Source: Auricularia sp. M13
Taxonomy: Eukaryota; Basidiomycota; Agaricomycetes; Auriculariales; Auriculariaceae
Direction of reading: 5' to 3'
DNA length: 64,000 nucleotides
Assembly: GCA_037042915.1 (NCBI GenBank)
Contig: CM073201.1
Span: 186,001-250,000 of the forward strand
The translations under genes were made by a program, and so were the position numbers. The notes beneath the pieces were generated by a model, which was not told the DNA's origin, did no database searches, and worked only from the letters and a program-made list of their open reading frames with translations. Each line of letters starts with the position of its first letter. Position 1 is the first letter of the stretch. Shown here piece after piece: positions 10,196 through 22,947 of this stretch.

Positions 10196-11039
10196 TGCAC
10201 ACCTGCCATTGTGCAACAACCCTGAAATGAGAGGAAGATACTGCGAGGCACATTGTCACGACACGGGGCAAAATTACCTATGATTCAAAATCCGCCATGT
10301 TGGATGAGCGAATGAGAAGCCTGACCAACTTGTCAGGAATTGTATGTGTGGCATTGCGACCATTCATCGCTCAATAGTCCAGGCCACTGTCAAGGCACTG
10401 GCTGTCACGATAAGATTGGTTTATCACATCGAGGGTGGAGATTGATTATCAGATAATGACTGATAGAGTTGTATTCCGCGCATGTGACAGTCGATTGTCA
10501 GTGGCTGTCTTGCTATAAGAGCTCTATGGGCTCCAGATAGCCCTAGAATCACGTCCCTCACAGCCCAGTAGTGTACAGGGACGACCACTCACCTGAGAAT
10601 TTTTTTTTGGAAGTTTTTATGCTCTGGTTTTTGCTCCCCGATATTGGCCGGGATTAAGATGGTCGCACTAAACTGGTAATCAGAATCTTATCAGCAGAGA
10701 GGAAGCACTTGGTCACACGCCGGCGAACAGGGACGCGCAAGCACGGCTTCTGCACTAAGAACTCGAGACTCCCACCTATTCCAAGTTGGTGCGTCGAGCC
10801 GCCACTAATAAGCCGGGAATGTAGAACTGGCACGGCCATTTCCTCATCCTATCATGCTCGGCCATCCCTTGACTCGTCAGCTAGCGAAGCGCGTGACTTT
10901 CTCCCCGTCTTTCAACAGAACTCTTGTCGTTCCGGCCGGCGCACTCGGCCGACGTGCGTACCCTCAACAGGTTTCCCAGGTGAGTATATATGCAACGAGG
11001 CGAGATGGGTTGATCTGATAACACCCTCACTTGCGCACG
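10196..11039. other. Intergenic region between carrier 1 and FAD monooxygenase 1
   Basis: No gene seen. It holds an imperfect inverted repeat (10383-10505) and a TATA-like TATATA at 10985-10990, about 50 bp before the monooxygenase start. Confidence 0.45.
10383..10505. repeat. Imperfect inverted repeat, about 123 bp
   Basis: Left arm 10383-10408 (GCCACTGTCAA ... CTGTCAC) pairs with right arm 10484-10505 (GTGACAG ... TTGTCAGTGGC), apart from a 4-nt length difference. It could be a transcript hairpin or a small MITE remnant. Confidence 0.35.
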
Positions 11040-12200
11040 ATGTCTGGACAGCCATTCTCCCCTCGCATCGCGATCATTGGCGGCGGCCCAGCGGGGCTCG
11101 TCCTGCTCAACGTACTCGCACGCAACAACATCCCCGCCACCCTCTACGAGCGCGACGACGAGTTCAACACCCGCGCGCACCTCGGCGGCTCGCTGGACCT
11201 GCGCGTAGAGACGGGCCAGGCAGCGCTCAAGGCGGCCGGCGTGTGGGACGCGTTCAACAACAGCTCGTCCGTCGACCGGCAGGAGATTCGTATCGCCAGC
11301 CCCAAGGGCGAGATGCTCTTCCAGTGGGCGCCGCCGCCCGGCCGCACCGAGTCCGCGTTCCCCGAGATCGACCGCACAGACCTGCGCCGCATCCTCGTCG
11401 ACGCCGCCCCGCAGGGCAGCATCAAGTGGGACCACGCCTTCGTCTCCGCTTCGCCCGTCCTTGGCTCCCACGAATGGGAGCTTACGTTCGCCAACGGCGA
11501 GAAGACCACCGTTGACCTCGTCGTCGGCGCCGATGGCGGCCGCTCCCGCGTGCGACCGCTCGTGTCAGACGCGAAGGTGCGGTACACCCGAGTCAATGGC
11601 CTCGAGTCGTCGTGGCCCGTGGTGCAGCACCCCGAGCTCGCCGCGCGCGTCGGCGGCGGCACGGTGTGGGTCCCGGGCCCGGGGCACAAGCTCATCTATT
11701 CGCAACGCCAGGCCAGCGGGCGCGTCGTGACGTACGCGTGGCTCGAGAGCGATGACGAGAACGAATTCATACGCGAGCCCGAGACGCGCGTGCCGCGGCT
11801 CCTCAAGTACTTCGAGGGCTGGGCGCCGTGGATCCACGAGCTCGTCAGCGCTGGAGACCAGATTCTCCCCCGCCCGCTCTACATGCTCCCTGTTGGCCAC
11901 ACGTGGCCGCACCGTGCTGGAGTCACGCTCGTCGGCGATGCGATGGATCTCATGACGCCGTTTGCAGGCAAGGGCGCCAACACCGCCATGCTTGCTGGCC
12001 TCAAGCTCGGCCAGGCTCTGGCCGCAGCCCGTGGCGGGTCTAAGGAGGAGTTCGATGCGCAGGTTGCGGCGTACGAGAAGGAGATGTTCCCGCTGGCCAA
12101 AGCTGACGCCGAAGAGACCGAGATGATGATGCAGGGTGGCATGTTTGGCGAATACGACGAGCAGAAGCTTGTTGAAAGCGCGAAGCAGAGGTGGCAGTAA
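11040..12200 (+). CDS. FAD-dependent aromatic-type monooxygenase 1 (TetX/UbiH-like)
   Basis: Flavoprotein hydroxylase of the PF01494 type, which uses NAD(P)H and O2 on aromatic or polyketide-like substrates. 386 aa, no intron. The ATG at 11040 gives MSGQPFSPRIAIIGGGPAGL with the dinucleotide-binding GxGxxG at residues 14-19. The DG motif is at VVGADGGRSRVRP (about 163-173). The GD motif, which contacts the FAD ribityl chain, is at VGDAMDLMTPFAGKGAN (about 298-314). There is no signal peptide and no membrane segment. A close paralog lies at 35267-36448. The gene sits inside the mirrored block but has no counterpart on the right side. Substrate unknown. Confidence 0.9.
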   Translation: MSGQPFSPRIAIIGGGPAGLVLLNVLARNNIPATLYERDDEFNTRAHLGGSLDLRVETGQAALKAAGVWDAFNNSSSVDRQEIRIASPKGEMLFQWAPPPGRTESAFPEIDRTDLRRILVDAAPQGSIKWDHAFVSASPVLGSHEWELTFANGEKTTVDLVVGADGGRSRVRPLVSDAKVRYTRVNGLESSWPVVQHPELAARVGGGTVWVPGPGHKLIYSQRQASGRVVTYAWLESDDENEFIREPETRVPRLLKYFEGWAPWIHELVSAGDQILPRPLYMLPVGHTWPHRAGVTLVGDAMDLMTPFAGKGANTAMLAGLKLGQALAAARGGSKEEFDAQVAAYEKEMFPLAKADAEETEMMMQGGMFGEYDEQKLVESAKQRWQ

Positions 12201-12824
12201 TCTCTCTCGAGCGTGGGACTCACAGTTACAGTAGGTGTACTGAGCGTGATACCCCCTGTTAATTAGCATCGAACAAGCTCCCAAATGTGACAGCAAAGCC
12301 GCGACGAAGCCCACAAGGCAAGGAAAGATCGTAAAGCCTCGCGAGTCGATATGGACAGTCAGAACTGCAGAACCAGAGCCGCGGATGAGTGTTAAAAACG
12401 CAGCAACCATGGTACATTGCATGGTACATTGCGCCCCCTGATGTGCGCGGGTCGCCGTGAATGGGTGGTTGCATGGTGAAAGGCAGGAAACGGATTTGAC
12501 CGGCAAGCGACCGAGTTCTTGTTTTACCCTTCGCATCGTTGGTCCTCCGGCACATCTGTCTGCGAGCGCTGCAATGGTCGAAGAATCCATGTACCTAAAT
12601 TCGTGAAAAAATTTCGCTCCCTAACTAGTCAGCTCCAATTTCCATAGCCATTCCACCAGTCCAGAGCCATTCGTGCGAAAACCGATGGCGCACAGCTGAT
12701 AGAGATTTGTTTAAGGAAATAGTATAGTCTGCGTAAACTGGTGCCTTGTTGACTGCGACTAGTATGTAAAAGTACGTTGGCACAGTGGTAGCTTTTCTGT
12801 AACCGGTCAAGATGTGTGAGAAAG
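12201..12824. other. Intergenic region between convergent genes
   Basis: No gene seen. It holds the 3' flanks of FAD monooxygenase 1 (+) and F-box gene A (-), and a short tandem repeat of ATGGTACATTGC at about 12408-12431. Confidence 0.4.
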
Positions 12825-15239
12825 CTATCCTGCTCGACCGTACTTCAAGCGTGAGCGCCAGGCTGTGCCCTTCTTGTCCAGGAGGGTGATTCCTTTTTCC
12901 TTCAGGGAGTCCGCCCACCTGACCATGGGGCTCGCTGCAATGTCGCGTCTATCGAAGAGCTATCAGTCTCACTCGGAGGGAGAGGCAGTGGAACGCTGAA
13001 CGCACGGATGAACAGGCCACAAGGTGCAAGGTAGGACTATCTCCTGCAGCGCTGGAAGCATTTCGGGCTGGAGTGCGGCAAAGAAAGCCATTCCTTCTTC
13101 CGCTAGCTTTTTCAATGCATTCCTGCATGAGCATGAGCCCTCGATTCTCTACTTCGATAAACGGTGTGAATGACCTCGTCTCCCGAGGTTTCAGAATATG
13201 GGGGAGTAGTATTCTTCTTAGGGCTGCGTGCGACTGGCTCAATGCCAGGGCAGGCGGAGGTAGTTGCTGGTCCCTGCCCTAGATTAAAGCGTGAGAATCG
13301 GCTTGTACTCTGATTTGTAGGTGTCCATAGAAATGGGACTCACGCATGGATATGCAAGAATCAGTGTGTGAAGGTTCGGGCACAGCGATAGGACAAGCCC
13401 CATGTGCGCGGTGCGTGTGGCGACATTCTCCACTACCTGGCTGTGCGCGGCCATGAATCCTCGCAACACTTCGGGGTCTTCGAGTGGGGCGGTGAGAAAT
13501 CTAAGACGCGGAAGGCTGGTTTGTGCGGGGTTTAGACCGTGGGAGATAGAGTTGAAGTATGAGGGGACGGACGTACTGCGCTTGTGCAAAACAACTGACC
13601 AACCAATGCGGTGGAAAGGACCCCAAGCTCAACTCCTCGAGCTGGGGGAGATGTATCACGAAGAGAGGCTGCGTGGCCAGTTTGTCTCTCGACGAATGAG
13701 CGTAGATTCTCAAGCGACGCAGTGCTGGGAAAGCAAACCACATGGTTGGCGGAGGGCTCGTCGCATCCAAGGTAATGTTGAGAGCGACAAGATTCGGTCC
13801 CACGGTGCATGTTGCTAGTTTCTCAACGCCTGGGATGTCGACACTGCAGTGGGCCAGCTGTCTGAGGCGACAAAGTCGAGAGATCAACTGGCGAATACTG
13901 GCGAAGTCAACGTAAACCCGCAGACTTTCCACGACTGAAGCAAGTTGTGGTTGACCATCGAGAAGATCTGAGAAACTTTGGATTGCTTCATCACTAGGAA
14001 GCGCTAGATGTCGCAGTGCGATTGGCGTGCAAATGTTCTGCAAAGACAATAGTGAATGCCATGAGCACCCAGCAGCGACACCAGAGCGAACTACGACTGA
14101 CCCTGAAGAGCCGACACACCATCATATAGCGAATGGCACCTCGATTGGTAGTGATCTCTGCGAGGGGCCGACCTTCAGGGCTGCGAAAAAGTTCTATGTA
14201 GTCGTAGCATTGCACGAAGCCGCGTGAGAATAGGACGTGCTGAAGAATCGAAGTCCATATTTTCTTCTGAACATCCCGAGGTGCGTTTTGCATTGGAGGA
14301 CCAAAGCTTGCGCTGGCGGCGAGAATACTGCCATGAAACGGTAAATGTCAGTTAATTAGAAGCATATGAGGCCTGAGTGGAGTGTAGTACTCACTCAGCA
14401 TCCATCCGGTGACCTATCATTCGATTTGAATGTGTGATCAGGAAAGCCTCGAAGCGCGGGTCCGGGCCTCCGTGTGTATTGCGGTATTCGATGTGGACCT
14501 TGCAGCGTGGCCAACGTTCGAGAGCAGATTCTACACAACGAAAGTTGTATACGTCTTCGAGCTTCAGTTGAAGGTCTAAAACGTCAGGAATGGCGAAGAG
14601 TGCCTTCGCAATGTAAGGGAGTTCGAGGCTATCATCCGATATAAACAGCGTCGTCTGTAACAACGTGGTTATCTATGTGAATGAAGAAAGGAATTCGATG
14701 GATGCGCGCACCAGCTTAGTCCAGAAGGGCGCGGAAGTCTGGATGGCGTCCACCACGGCGGCTGTGTTTACGCCACGAGAATTTCCACTGAGCGGCGGCA
14801 AGGAGATAGCGAGGCAGGATGGGCTGATCGTCGGCAAGGCTTCACATACGGGTTTGACGTTGTCCGAGGCTACGACATCGAGGGACAGGTGCATTGCATG
14901 TAGATGCGTAGCAGTGCGTAGAATCTTTCCAGCGGCCACGCCAAATCCACCCTCGAGACGCAGCCTGTGGAGATACTTCGCAAAGCCAGGGGTCTTTTTG
15001 AGCGCCTTTGCGAGCGCATGAGCCTGTGCCGCAGATCGAAGAACGACGGTCTTGTACAACAAAGGCGTTGCAATGCGCATCCAGCGTTTGCACACGAGCA
15101 GAACGGTCGAATTCGAGTACTGGCGTCGACCAAAAGGCGACAGCCTCAGACCAGAAACGTCGAAGAAATCTTTATCAGAGACATCGAGCACCTGTTGCAG
15201 TATAATGTCGAGGGTTTCATCAGCGAGCAGATGGGCCAT
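12825..15239 (-). CDS. F-box/LRR-like protein A (double-module form)
   Basis: Probably a substrate adaptor of SCF ubiquitin ligases (inferred from the F-box). Exons: 15239-14712, 14654-14395, 14327-14102, 14037-13577, then three more ending in TAG at 12825-12827. Module 1 starts MAHLLADETLDIILQQVLDV and has the usual agaricomycete F-box end LLVCKRWMRIATPLLY, followed by irregular LRRs. Module 2 (QNAPRDVQKKIWTSILQHVL ... RYMMVCRLFR) looks like a second F-box, again followed by LRR-like sequence, and ends RSRLKYGRAG. The frame is open throughout. Exon 2 ends in GA before GTGAGT, so keeping that intron would stop the protein after module 1. That is where the half-length relatives D and E end. 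It is mirrored by gene B. Confidence 0.8.
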
Positions 15240-16705
15240 ATGGAGATTTGGAAGCGGAAGATAGCGGTTCGAGGGTAACTTGAGTTCTGAAGTGGCACTG
15301 TCATGGCTGAGATGAACGAGACGTTCCAAACTCCGCTCAATTTTCTTCACGCCACCCACAACGTTAGCGTGGATAGACGCGAACGTGGAAGTGCCGCTGC
15401 GCTAACCGATAAGCTGCTAATATTTGCCCTTCAGAGTGCAGGGATAGCGATGCGCACGTGCCGTTCACGCGCAAACGATCCACTGCGAAAAATACGGCCT
15501 TTGACGTTTTACCTTTGCCGAGGCCACTGGTCAATGATTTACTTCATCCATGGATCTTCATGCAACCCGTAGTATCTCTGCTCTCGCAGGAGCTGCTGTG
15601 CCTTCCCCTCGAAATTCATCTACAGCCTCGACGCGGCTGATAGCCGACACCTGTTCCTCAGGGCCGCCTCATGACTACCCGCGCAGTCTTTCTGTTCTAC
15701 TGCTAGGAATATGGCTGTCTCATTGATTATCTTCTAAGATGTTTGGTTCGTCGCGACTTGCAGAGTTGCAGTATGGTTTTCGAACCAGGGTGCTCTCGAG
15801 GCTTGCCTGCGTCCCGTACTCTGACTGCTGCAGTAGGGTGTCTACGCTGAGACCCTATCTCTTTCCAGTCTCATCCCTGGAAGTTGCGCATGTTTCGTGG
15901 CACCACAACTCTCCAACATCGCCTGCGCCTTTGGTTTTCTCTCAGCGTTGTTGTTTGCTCTAGATCTTGCCCGTAGCCGACGATTCAACCGGAGTGTTCG
16001 AGCTCTCCCCCGGCCACGAATGTGGCTACTGCGACGAAAAGTTCTTAGTGCGTCAGCATAGTCCAACGTCCATTAATCTCGTCTGATCCCGCCGACAAAC
16101 GTCTAGAATCATCCAGGACGAATCCAGGGGCTTATGCCGCTACTGCAGCCGCAGCAAGATGCAAAGCCTATCGCGACGGCAGCAGGTGGAGACAAGACAT
16201 GATCCTGTACGTGTATTGACTGAATGCGGGAGGCGCCTGGTGCGTCCCGAGTCGTGTGCTGGCACTGCGAGCATGCGGTCTTCTTAGTTCCAAACAGACA
16301 AACGAGGAGCCGCTTGCAGATGGCGCTCTGCAGCTGTCCGGTCCGTGTTGTTGTCCGACGAAGCGAGGAGAAGCATATGCGAGGGTCGTATTCTGGCTGT
16401 GCCCGACGGGCGCCGCGGGCATAAGCAGTCGTCAGGCAAGCTGAGAGCCAATAAATTCCTGGGCTCCCGCGGTGAGACTCGTTGGCTTTGCACTACGGGA
16501 TCAGTGAGAAAGCCGATAGGAAGAAAAAATCAAGGTTGTTGTGGATCTGGGGATTGCTGAGCGCAGCTCGCGGATTGCTGCTGCAGGGATAGGCTGGCAC
16601 AGCATTCGGAAGCAATGGGCGTGCCTGAGCAGCACATGCTAAGTCGGAGTCTAACGGAAGTAAACCGCTCTTTGTCACTCGTTGTCCTCGTCGTCGTCAG
16701 CGACG
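15240..16705. other. Intergenic region between divergent genes
   Basis: No gene recognised. It must hold the promoters of F-box gene A (leftward) and the zinc-finger gene (rightward). The short ORFs here lack family motifs. Confidence 0.4.
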
Positions 16706-19664
16706 ATGCCGCCGTCGCTCTACACGTTCCAGCAGGCCTATCTGGCGCCGCGGCTGCCGCCCATCACCGAGCTGGTGGGCCGACCGGGGCTGCCGATCGC
16801 AGCGCCTTGTCATCCGCATCACCAGGCGCACGCCAGGACGGGGTCGGGGACGAGCCAGGCGGCGCCGCCGTCGCCCAAGGAGAAGTCAAAGCTGTCGATC
16901 GGCCTTTTTACGTCGTTCAAGAGCAAGCGGAGCAAGGTACTTTCGTCGTCGCCGTTGCCGATCTCGACTCACTATCGGCAGAGAGACTCGCCGACGTCGC
17001 GCTCGCCGAGCCCCAGCGGCCCCGCCTTTCCGACGTCGTCCGCCCGAACGGAAGTCGACATGGACACGGGTTTATCGCCGATCCTGACCGCCGGCACGCT
17101 CTTCGGCGGCGGAATCCCGATGCTGGCCCGCAGCGACAGCGCCAAGAGTTCAAGGTCGCCGAAAGTCCGCTCGTCATCGCCGACGGCGACGAGCGCGCAG
17201 ATAAAGGCGTCGTGCGGCCCGCCGCTCGCGCCGCCCAGGGCGCCGGGCATGATGGGCCTCAGCGGGCCGCCGCCGCCGTTCATCCACAAGCCGCCGCTGC
17301 CCAAGCTCGAGCGCAGCAGCTCGCTCACGAGCCCCAAGTCGCCCTCGCCCAAGCCGCGCCGCAGGCTGAGCCTCTCCGCGCTCATCAACCCGCCGCTGCG
17401 CAAGCGCCAGAGCAAGGAAGCCGTCGCCGCCGTCGACGCCGACGCCGACGTCGACGAAGTGAGCAGGCCGTCGAGCCCGGCGGACAGCATGTGGACGACG
17501 CGCACGACGAGCACCCGCCCGACCACCTACGCGCCCTCCGTCCGCAGCGCCGTCTCCGACCCGCTCTGGGCCGCCTCCTCCGTCGCGCTCGACATGTGCT
17601 GCGACGACGACAACGACCGCGAGCCCGACCGCGACCGCGACTCGAGCCCGTCCTCGTCGTCCCAGGACCCCAGGACGCCCGCGCCGCTCCCCCCATCGCT
17701 GCCGTCCATCATCTCCGGCCCCAAGCGCGACGGCGCAGCTCTCTCGCCCAAGTTGCTCGACCTGACCCTGGGAGAGCCCGCGCTGCCACCAGTCCGAGTC
17801 TACAACAGCACCATCAACAGCGCCGGCGCTGGTTGGGCCGATCCCTACGCGGCCGCCACCAGCTACAACCCCAGCGGCCCTATGCTCAATTTCGCCAACA
17901 ACTCGGGCTTTGGCGGCGCCGGCGGCGGCGGTTCTGCTGGCCCAGTCCGCAGGCCGCGGGACGACGAGCAGCTCGGTTTCGCCAGCAACTCTGGCTTTGG
18001 CGGCGGCGGCGGTCCGGCTGGTCCAGTTCGCAGACAGCGTGACGACGAGCAGCCTCGCCGTGTACCGCCGCCTATCTCGCCGATGAACATGCCCGGCGCT
18101 GGCATTGGGCGGGACAACTTTCAGTTCAACCCGCAGCAACAGCAGCAGCAGCACTACCCGAACGCGTTCGATGGCGCGCCTCCCACGCCGACGCACTTCA
18201 ACAACCATCAGCAGCAGCAGTCATACGTCCTGCCGCCGATGGACATGGGCTTCGGCGGTGCACACGGCAACAACGGCAGTGGTAACGGCAACGGCAGCAG
18301 CTTCTCGACCTTCAGCGCCAACCCTGGATTTGGCGGCGGTGGGCAATTCGGCACCATGGACTTTAGCAACACCAGCAGCATCGGCGTTGGTCACGGCCAG
18401 TTCGCGTTCCAGCAGCAGCACCCGCAGCATGCGCACCCGCCCGTCAACGTGAGCATCAGCGTCAACCTACCCGTCTCGCTGCAGATGCCGGCATTCCACC
18501 ATCAGCAGCAGCCATACCAGCACCAGCAGCAACATCAGCAGCAACAGCAACGCCGCCAACAGCAATATTACGGCCAGAACAGCAACTCGTCGATGCAGCT
18601 GCCTCTGCCGCTGTCCAGCCCGGCAGGGATGGGCGGATTCACGAGTCAGCAGACGCCCTCGCCCTTCACAGCGTTCGACACCTTCTCGCCTACGAGCGCG
18701 CAGCTCCCAGACACGTTGCGCCGCTCGCATTCGGACATCTTTGGACCGTCGACCCTCCCGCCGCCCCCGTACTCGCAGACACCGCCCAGCCCGAGCCTGA
18801 CGACTGCGAGCAGCGCGACGCTGCCCACGCCGCTGGATATGACGCTCCCGCCGCTCACGCGCCCGAAGGCGGAGCCCACGCTGCCGCCGCCGCTCCCGCC
18901 ACCCGCGCCGACACCGAAGACCGGCGCGAAGAAGAACGCCAATGCCAAGTCGACGTCGAACCCGAAGAAACGCAAGGCGCCCGCGTACGACGAGGACGAC
19001 GAGGAGTTCGACGAGCCCGAGGAGCCGGAGGCCGACAGCGATGGCAGCGAGTACGACCCGCGCGCGGAGCGGCGGCGCAATGCCGCGGCGAGCACCGGTT
19101 CCCGGCGCACGAGCAGGAAGAATGCCACGCCGGGCGCGGGGCCGACGTTCAGTGTTAATGTCGGCGGCGAGGAGGGTGGTGGGGGTGCCGGTGGGGGCGG
19201 GACGGGCAGCAAGAAGCTGCTAGAGTGCGAATATTGTGGGAAGCGCTTTGAGCGTATGAGCGTGCTCAAGGTGCGTTTCTCGTTCTCTTTCTGCTCTTAT
19301 CGTGGGCTAATGGTTGTTTAGACGCATCTTAACTGCCACACTGGCGCTAAACGTACGTCTTGCTTTTCTTTACTCGGTCTGTGTCGAAGCGCGGGGCTGA
19401 TGAGGTGGAATAGCGTATGTGTGCACCGTGCCGGGCTGCGACGCCACGTTCGGCGTGCTCAGCAATATGTACCGCCACGTGCGCTCGCACACGACGCCGC
19501 GCACCGCTTCTGGCGGCGGAGGAGGCGGAAGCGGTAGCGCTGCGGCCAGGCGGCGCAGAGGACGGCAGAGCGCCGCCGTTGCTTCTGCTACCGGGACGCC
19601 CCCGAGCGCGAGCACGAGCTCGGGCGCGGGAGGCGAGACGCCTGCTAGTGCGTCGTCCGCTTGA
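16706..19664 (+). CDS. C2H2 zinc-finger protein with long low-complexity N-terminus
   Basis: Probable nuclear DNA-binding transcription factor. Exons 16706-19270, 19322-19352, 19414-19664, giving 948 aa if the ATG at 16706 (MPPSLYTFQQAYLAPRLP) is the start; an upstream exon cannot be excluded. The first 820 residues are disordered: Ser/Pro-rich, Gly/Asn-rich with a repeated FASNSGFGG-type motif, Gln/His tracts and a Pro-rich stretch, then a basic NLS-like NPKKRKAP and an acidic patch. Two adjacent C2H2 fingers follow. CEYCGKRF with THLNCH has C-x2-C-x12-H-x3-H spacing and is split by the first intron. CTVPGCDATF with RHVRSH has C-x4-C-x12-H-x3-H spacing. The C-terminal tail is Gly/Ser-rich with basic RRRRGR. 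It sits at the centre of the mirrored block. Confidence 0.88.
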
Positions 19665-20549
19665 GCGTCCGCCCTGTTATGTCGAATGCACCGTGCGATT
19701 CAAGTTGCGCGTGCTTCTTCGCGACTGCGCACTCCACCAGCTGGGCGGCGCTCCTTTCTCATCGCACCGGCTGGACCTTCCCCATATTCTCGACTCAACC
19801 TGCAGCTCAAGGCGCATCGTCTGCCCGACCTCCTTGTGACTGCTATCTCCCACCTATCGATTACTCGACATCCACTGTTGGCTCAACGCCAACCTCACCT
19901 CTCGGCGCGGACATTCCTCCCAACCCTGTCTGCAGCGCCTTCCTCCGCTCCTCTATCTTCCTGTAGTACCACCCGAATTCTTACTGCGTAGCGCGTACCC
20001 TCGCAGCGAGACCGCGCGCATTGTCCCCGAGTCGAAGTAATCTTCTTATCCTCCTATCAATTCATCTATCGGACTATTATTGACTGACCCCCTGACCGAC
20101 TGAACCCCACGCTCCCTGTATAATCGTGTTCCAACGCGCGACCGGCTCGCTCCCCTCCCCGTCTGTCATTCTACCCTTGCCCCCCTTTCGTCGTTCTTAT
20201 CATCCTTTCGTGGCGCTGCTGTGTAGGATTTTTTCGGCTTCTGCTGAATGCTGGAGGCGTGTACTTTATGTGGTGCTGTCCTCCTCCAGGGGAGGACTGC
20301 GATAATTGGAACTAGTTCCTGTTACATATGTGCGTGACCAAGAGTGATGCCTGCCTGGGCGCTCGGGTTCCAGCCAACTTGCCTTAGTTTGCTGCTGCAC
20401 AAAGGATAGGTTGTGCCTGGAGAGTTCAGCACCTTGTCAACGAATGATTTTGACGCCCAGCCCGCGCAAGCTCAGAAGAATTGAACGGAATCTGGCCATC
20501 TCCGTGATCTGGTCTTCGCCCACCACGTCCCACTGCGCAAGTCTCGTCA
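19665..20549. other. Intergenic region
   Basis: Pyrimidine-rich 3' flank of the zinc-finger gene followed by the promoter of F-box gene B. The motif TTCGCCCACCACGTCCCACTGC just before gene B (about 20514-20535) also lies just before gene C (about 26648-26669), so part of the 5' flank was copied with the genes. Confidence 0.45.
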
Positions 20550-22947
20550 ATGGCCAATGCACTCGCCGACGAAACGCTGGACGTCATATTGCGACATGTG
20601 CTCGATGTCCCTGACAAAGACTTCTTCGACGTTTCTGGCCTGAGCTGGTCGCCTTTTGGCCGTCGCCAGTACTCAAATTCGACCGTTCTGCTCGTGTGCA
20701 AGCGCTGGATGCGCATCGCAACGCCGTTGCTGTACCACACAGTTGTACTGCGATCTATTGCGCAGGCGCAGGCACTCGCAAAGGCGCTCTCCAAGGCTCC
20801 TGACTTTGCAAAGTATCTGAAGAGGCTACGTCTCGAGGGTGCATTTGCCGTTGCGCTCGGGAAGATAATGCGCGCTGCTGCTGCGCATATCTGCGATCTT
20901 CACATATCTCTTGATGTCAAGGCTCAGGACAACGTTAAGCCCATGTGCGAAGCATTTTCAGCGATCAACCCGACCCGCCTTGCGTTGTCTGTGCCAGATA
21001 GACCGACGAAGACTGCAAAGGCAGCGCTGAGGGCTATGCAGAACGCTGCACACGCCTGGCAGAATATTGTGAGCCCATTCGTTAAGACATTCGGGCTTTC
21101 GGATGACATTGGCTTTGAAATCGCAGACGACAGTGTGGGTCGCGTATGAGGGATTGTCGCACGTCCGGGACGCGCTCTCCGCGATTCCTACGCCGTGGTC
21201 CCTTTATCTCAAAGACTGGATTCACCTTTCCTATCGGCTGGAACGCGCCCTAGAGCATTTGCCGCTTTGCAAAATGCATGTCGAGTATAGAAGTATTGCC
21301 AACAAAGACTCCGTCGAGGATTTTGCTATCAGATACGCAGACCAACTGATAATTCAACGGGATGAGGAAAAGTAAGCGCTGCCTTGGGTTGATTTCCGTT
21401 GATATCTGGCCCTGACTGATGCATGGGCCTGTGACAGCGCCCCTGTAATTCGTCAAATGAACGCCGATAGTGGGCCGCCTATGCAAAACGCACCTTCGAA
21501 CGTTCAAATCAAGATTTGGACTTTCATCTTTGAGCACGTTCTCGCCAAGTCTCAGGACGTCAACTCCCTCAACTACGCAGCTTATATGCGCAGCCTGACG
21601 GGTCAGCCTCTTCAACCTATCATCACTTCTCGAAGGGTGATTCGCTATCTCTTGGTCTCCAAGCTGTTCATGGCAAGCACCGTGTTCCTTTCTGGCGTCG
21701 CCCACACCTCATCATTCACGCACTGCACTCTGGCAGGATGTTTGCTTGCCGATCGCTCTGCGCCATCTAGCCCTGGATAATAATACGGTTGCGGGATTCT
21801 TAGCGCTCATCAGTCGACGACCAGAGCTTGCGTTAAAAGTGGAAAGCGTTTTCTTACCGAGCCACATTGTCGCCTCCAATTTCGGCAGTCTCATCTCTCG
21901 ACTTTCTCGACTTCGAACACTGGAGTGCTACATCGACATATCAGAAAACGAAGATCTCAAAACATGCCCTGCGGGCTCGCATCTCGTCGAGCTCCATATC
22001 TCGTACACCGTGGCGGCGGCAAACCCTCCGGCCACAACATTCTTTGTCTTCCCAGCACTGCGTCGCCTGCACATCTCGTTCGATCCGACAAAGGACGAAG
22101 TTCTCGCGCAAACGCGCTTCACGTTGAACCTGCCACATTTGGAAGAGCTGTCCTTCGGCTATTTCTGCCCTTCCTGGGCCATCGGCTGTTTTTCTCAAGC
22201 GCAGTAAGTCGCCGTGCACATCCATCCGCAACTTAATCATTTCAACAGACTTCCGTGTCTCCGCTTTCTCACCGCCCCCGGGGAGGACGCCGCCGCTATA
22301 GAGGGGTTCCTTACAGCACACGGCGCAGCAATGCAGGACGTCGGCACGCGCACAGAGCATTTTAGCCTCGTATTGCAACGCTGCCCTAATGTTCACACTC
22401 TCATTCTTGGCCTTCCTCATGTGAGTGCATCATGGGTTGTGATTTATGCATTCCCTCATCGCGCCGTACGGTGTCATCTAGGACGGTAGCGTACCGTCCC
22501 CAGATATGCTCGTGCAAGTCCAGCGTCACTTGGCCCTCAAAAGGATCATAATACCGAATATCTCGCAGTACCGTTACAATTATACATATACGTGCGTCAA
22601 ACATATTCATCATAAAGCGTCCCGTATTTATCAGGTTTGTCTCAGACAGGAACTAAAAAAGATCTCGGACAAGGGAATGCCGTTCTTTGATGCAATTCAG
22701 CCAGACATGTTTCCTGCGCTTCGCGAGATAGTCTTCCCGTACAGCGAGTGGCCCGTCCATCCGTGCGTTCTGAGCCCCATTGATTCTCCCTGCCTCTTTG
22801 TGAGACTGATGGCCCTTTGATAGACGCGACATTGCTGCAAGTCCCATCGTCAGGTGGGCCGACTCCCTGAAGGAAAAGGGCATTACCCTCCTGTGCAAGA
22901 ATGGCACGGCCTGGCGCTCGCGCTTGAAGTACGGCCGAGCAGGCTAG
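20550..22947 (+). CDS. F-box/LRR-like protein B (double-module form)
   Basis: Paralog and mirror image of gene A. Seven exons: 20550-21068, 21127-21371, 21438-21672, 21737-22203, 22249-22420, 22482-22762, 22824-22947, giving 680 aa with an open frame. Module 1: MANALADETLDVILRHVLDV ... LLVCKRWMRIATPLLYHTVV. Module 2: MQNAPSNVQIKIWTFIFEHV ... RYLLVSKLFM, then CLPIALRHLAL and LRR-like sequence. Intron 3 starts GCAAGC, so it would be a GC-AG intron; A and C have GT at that site. The intron 2 donor (AA before GTAAGC) again gives an in-frame stop if kept. A likely SCF adaptor by homology; target unknown. Confidence 0.8.

Noticed and set aside
16615-18208. Long frames of 475 aa (+) and 344 aa (-) over the zinc-finger gene
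   Set aside because: They are Arg/Ala/Gln-rich shadows of the GC-rich low-complexity exon; the 16706 frame leads into genuine C2H2 fingers.
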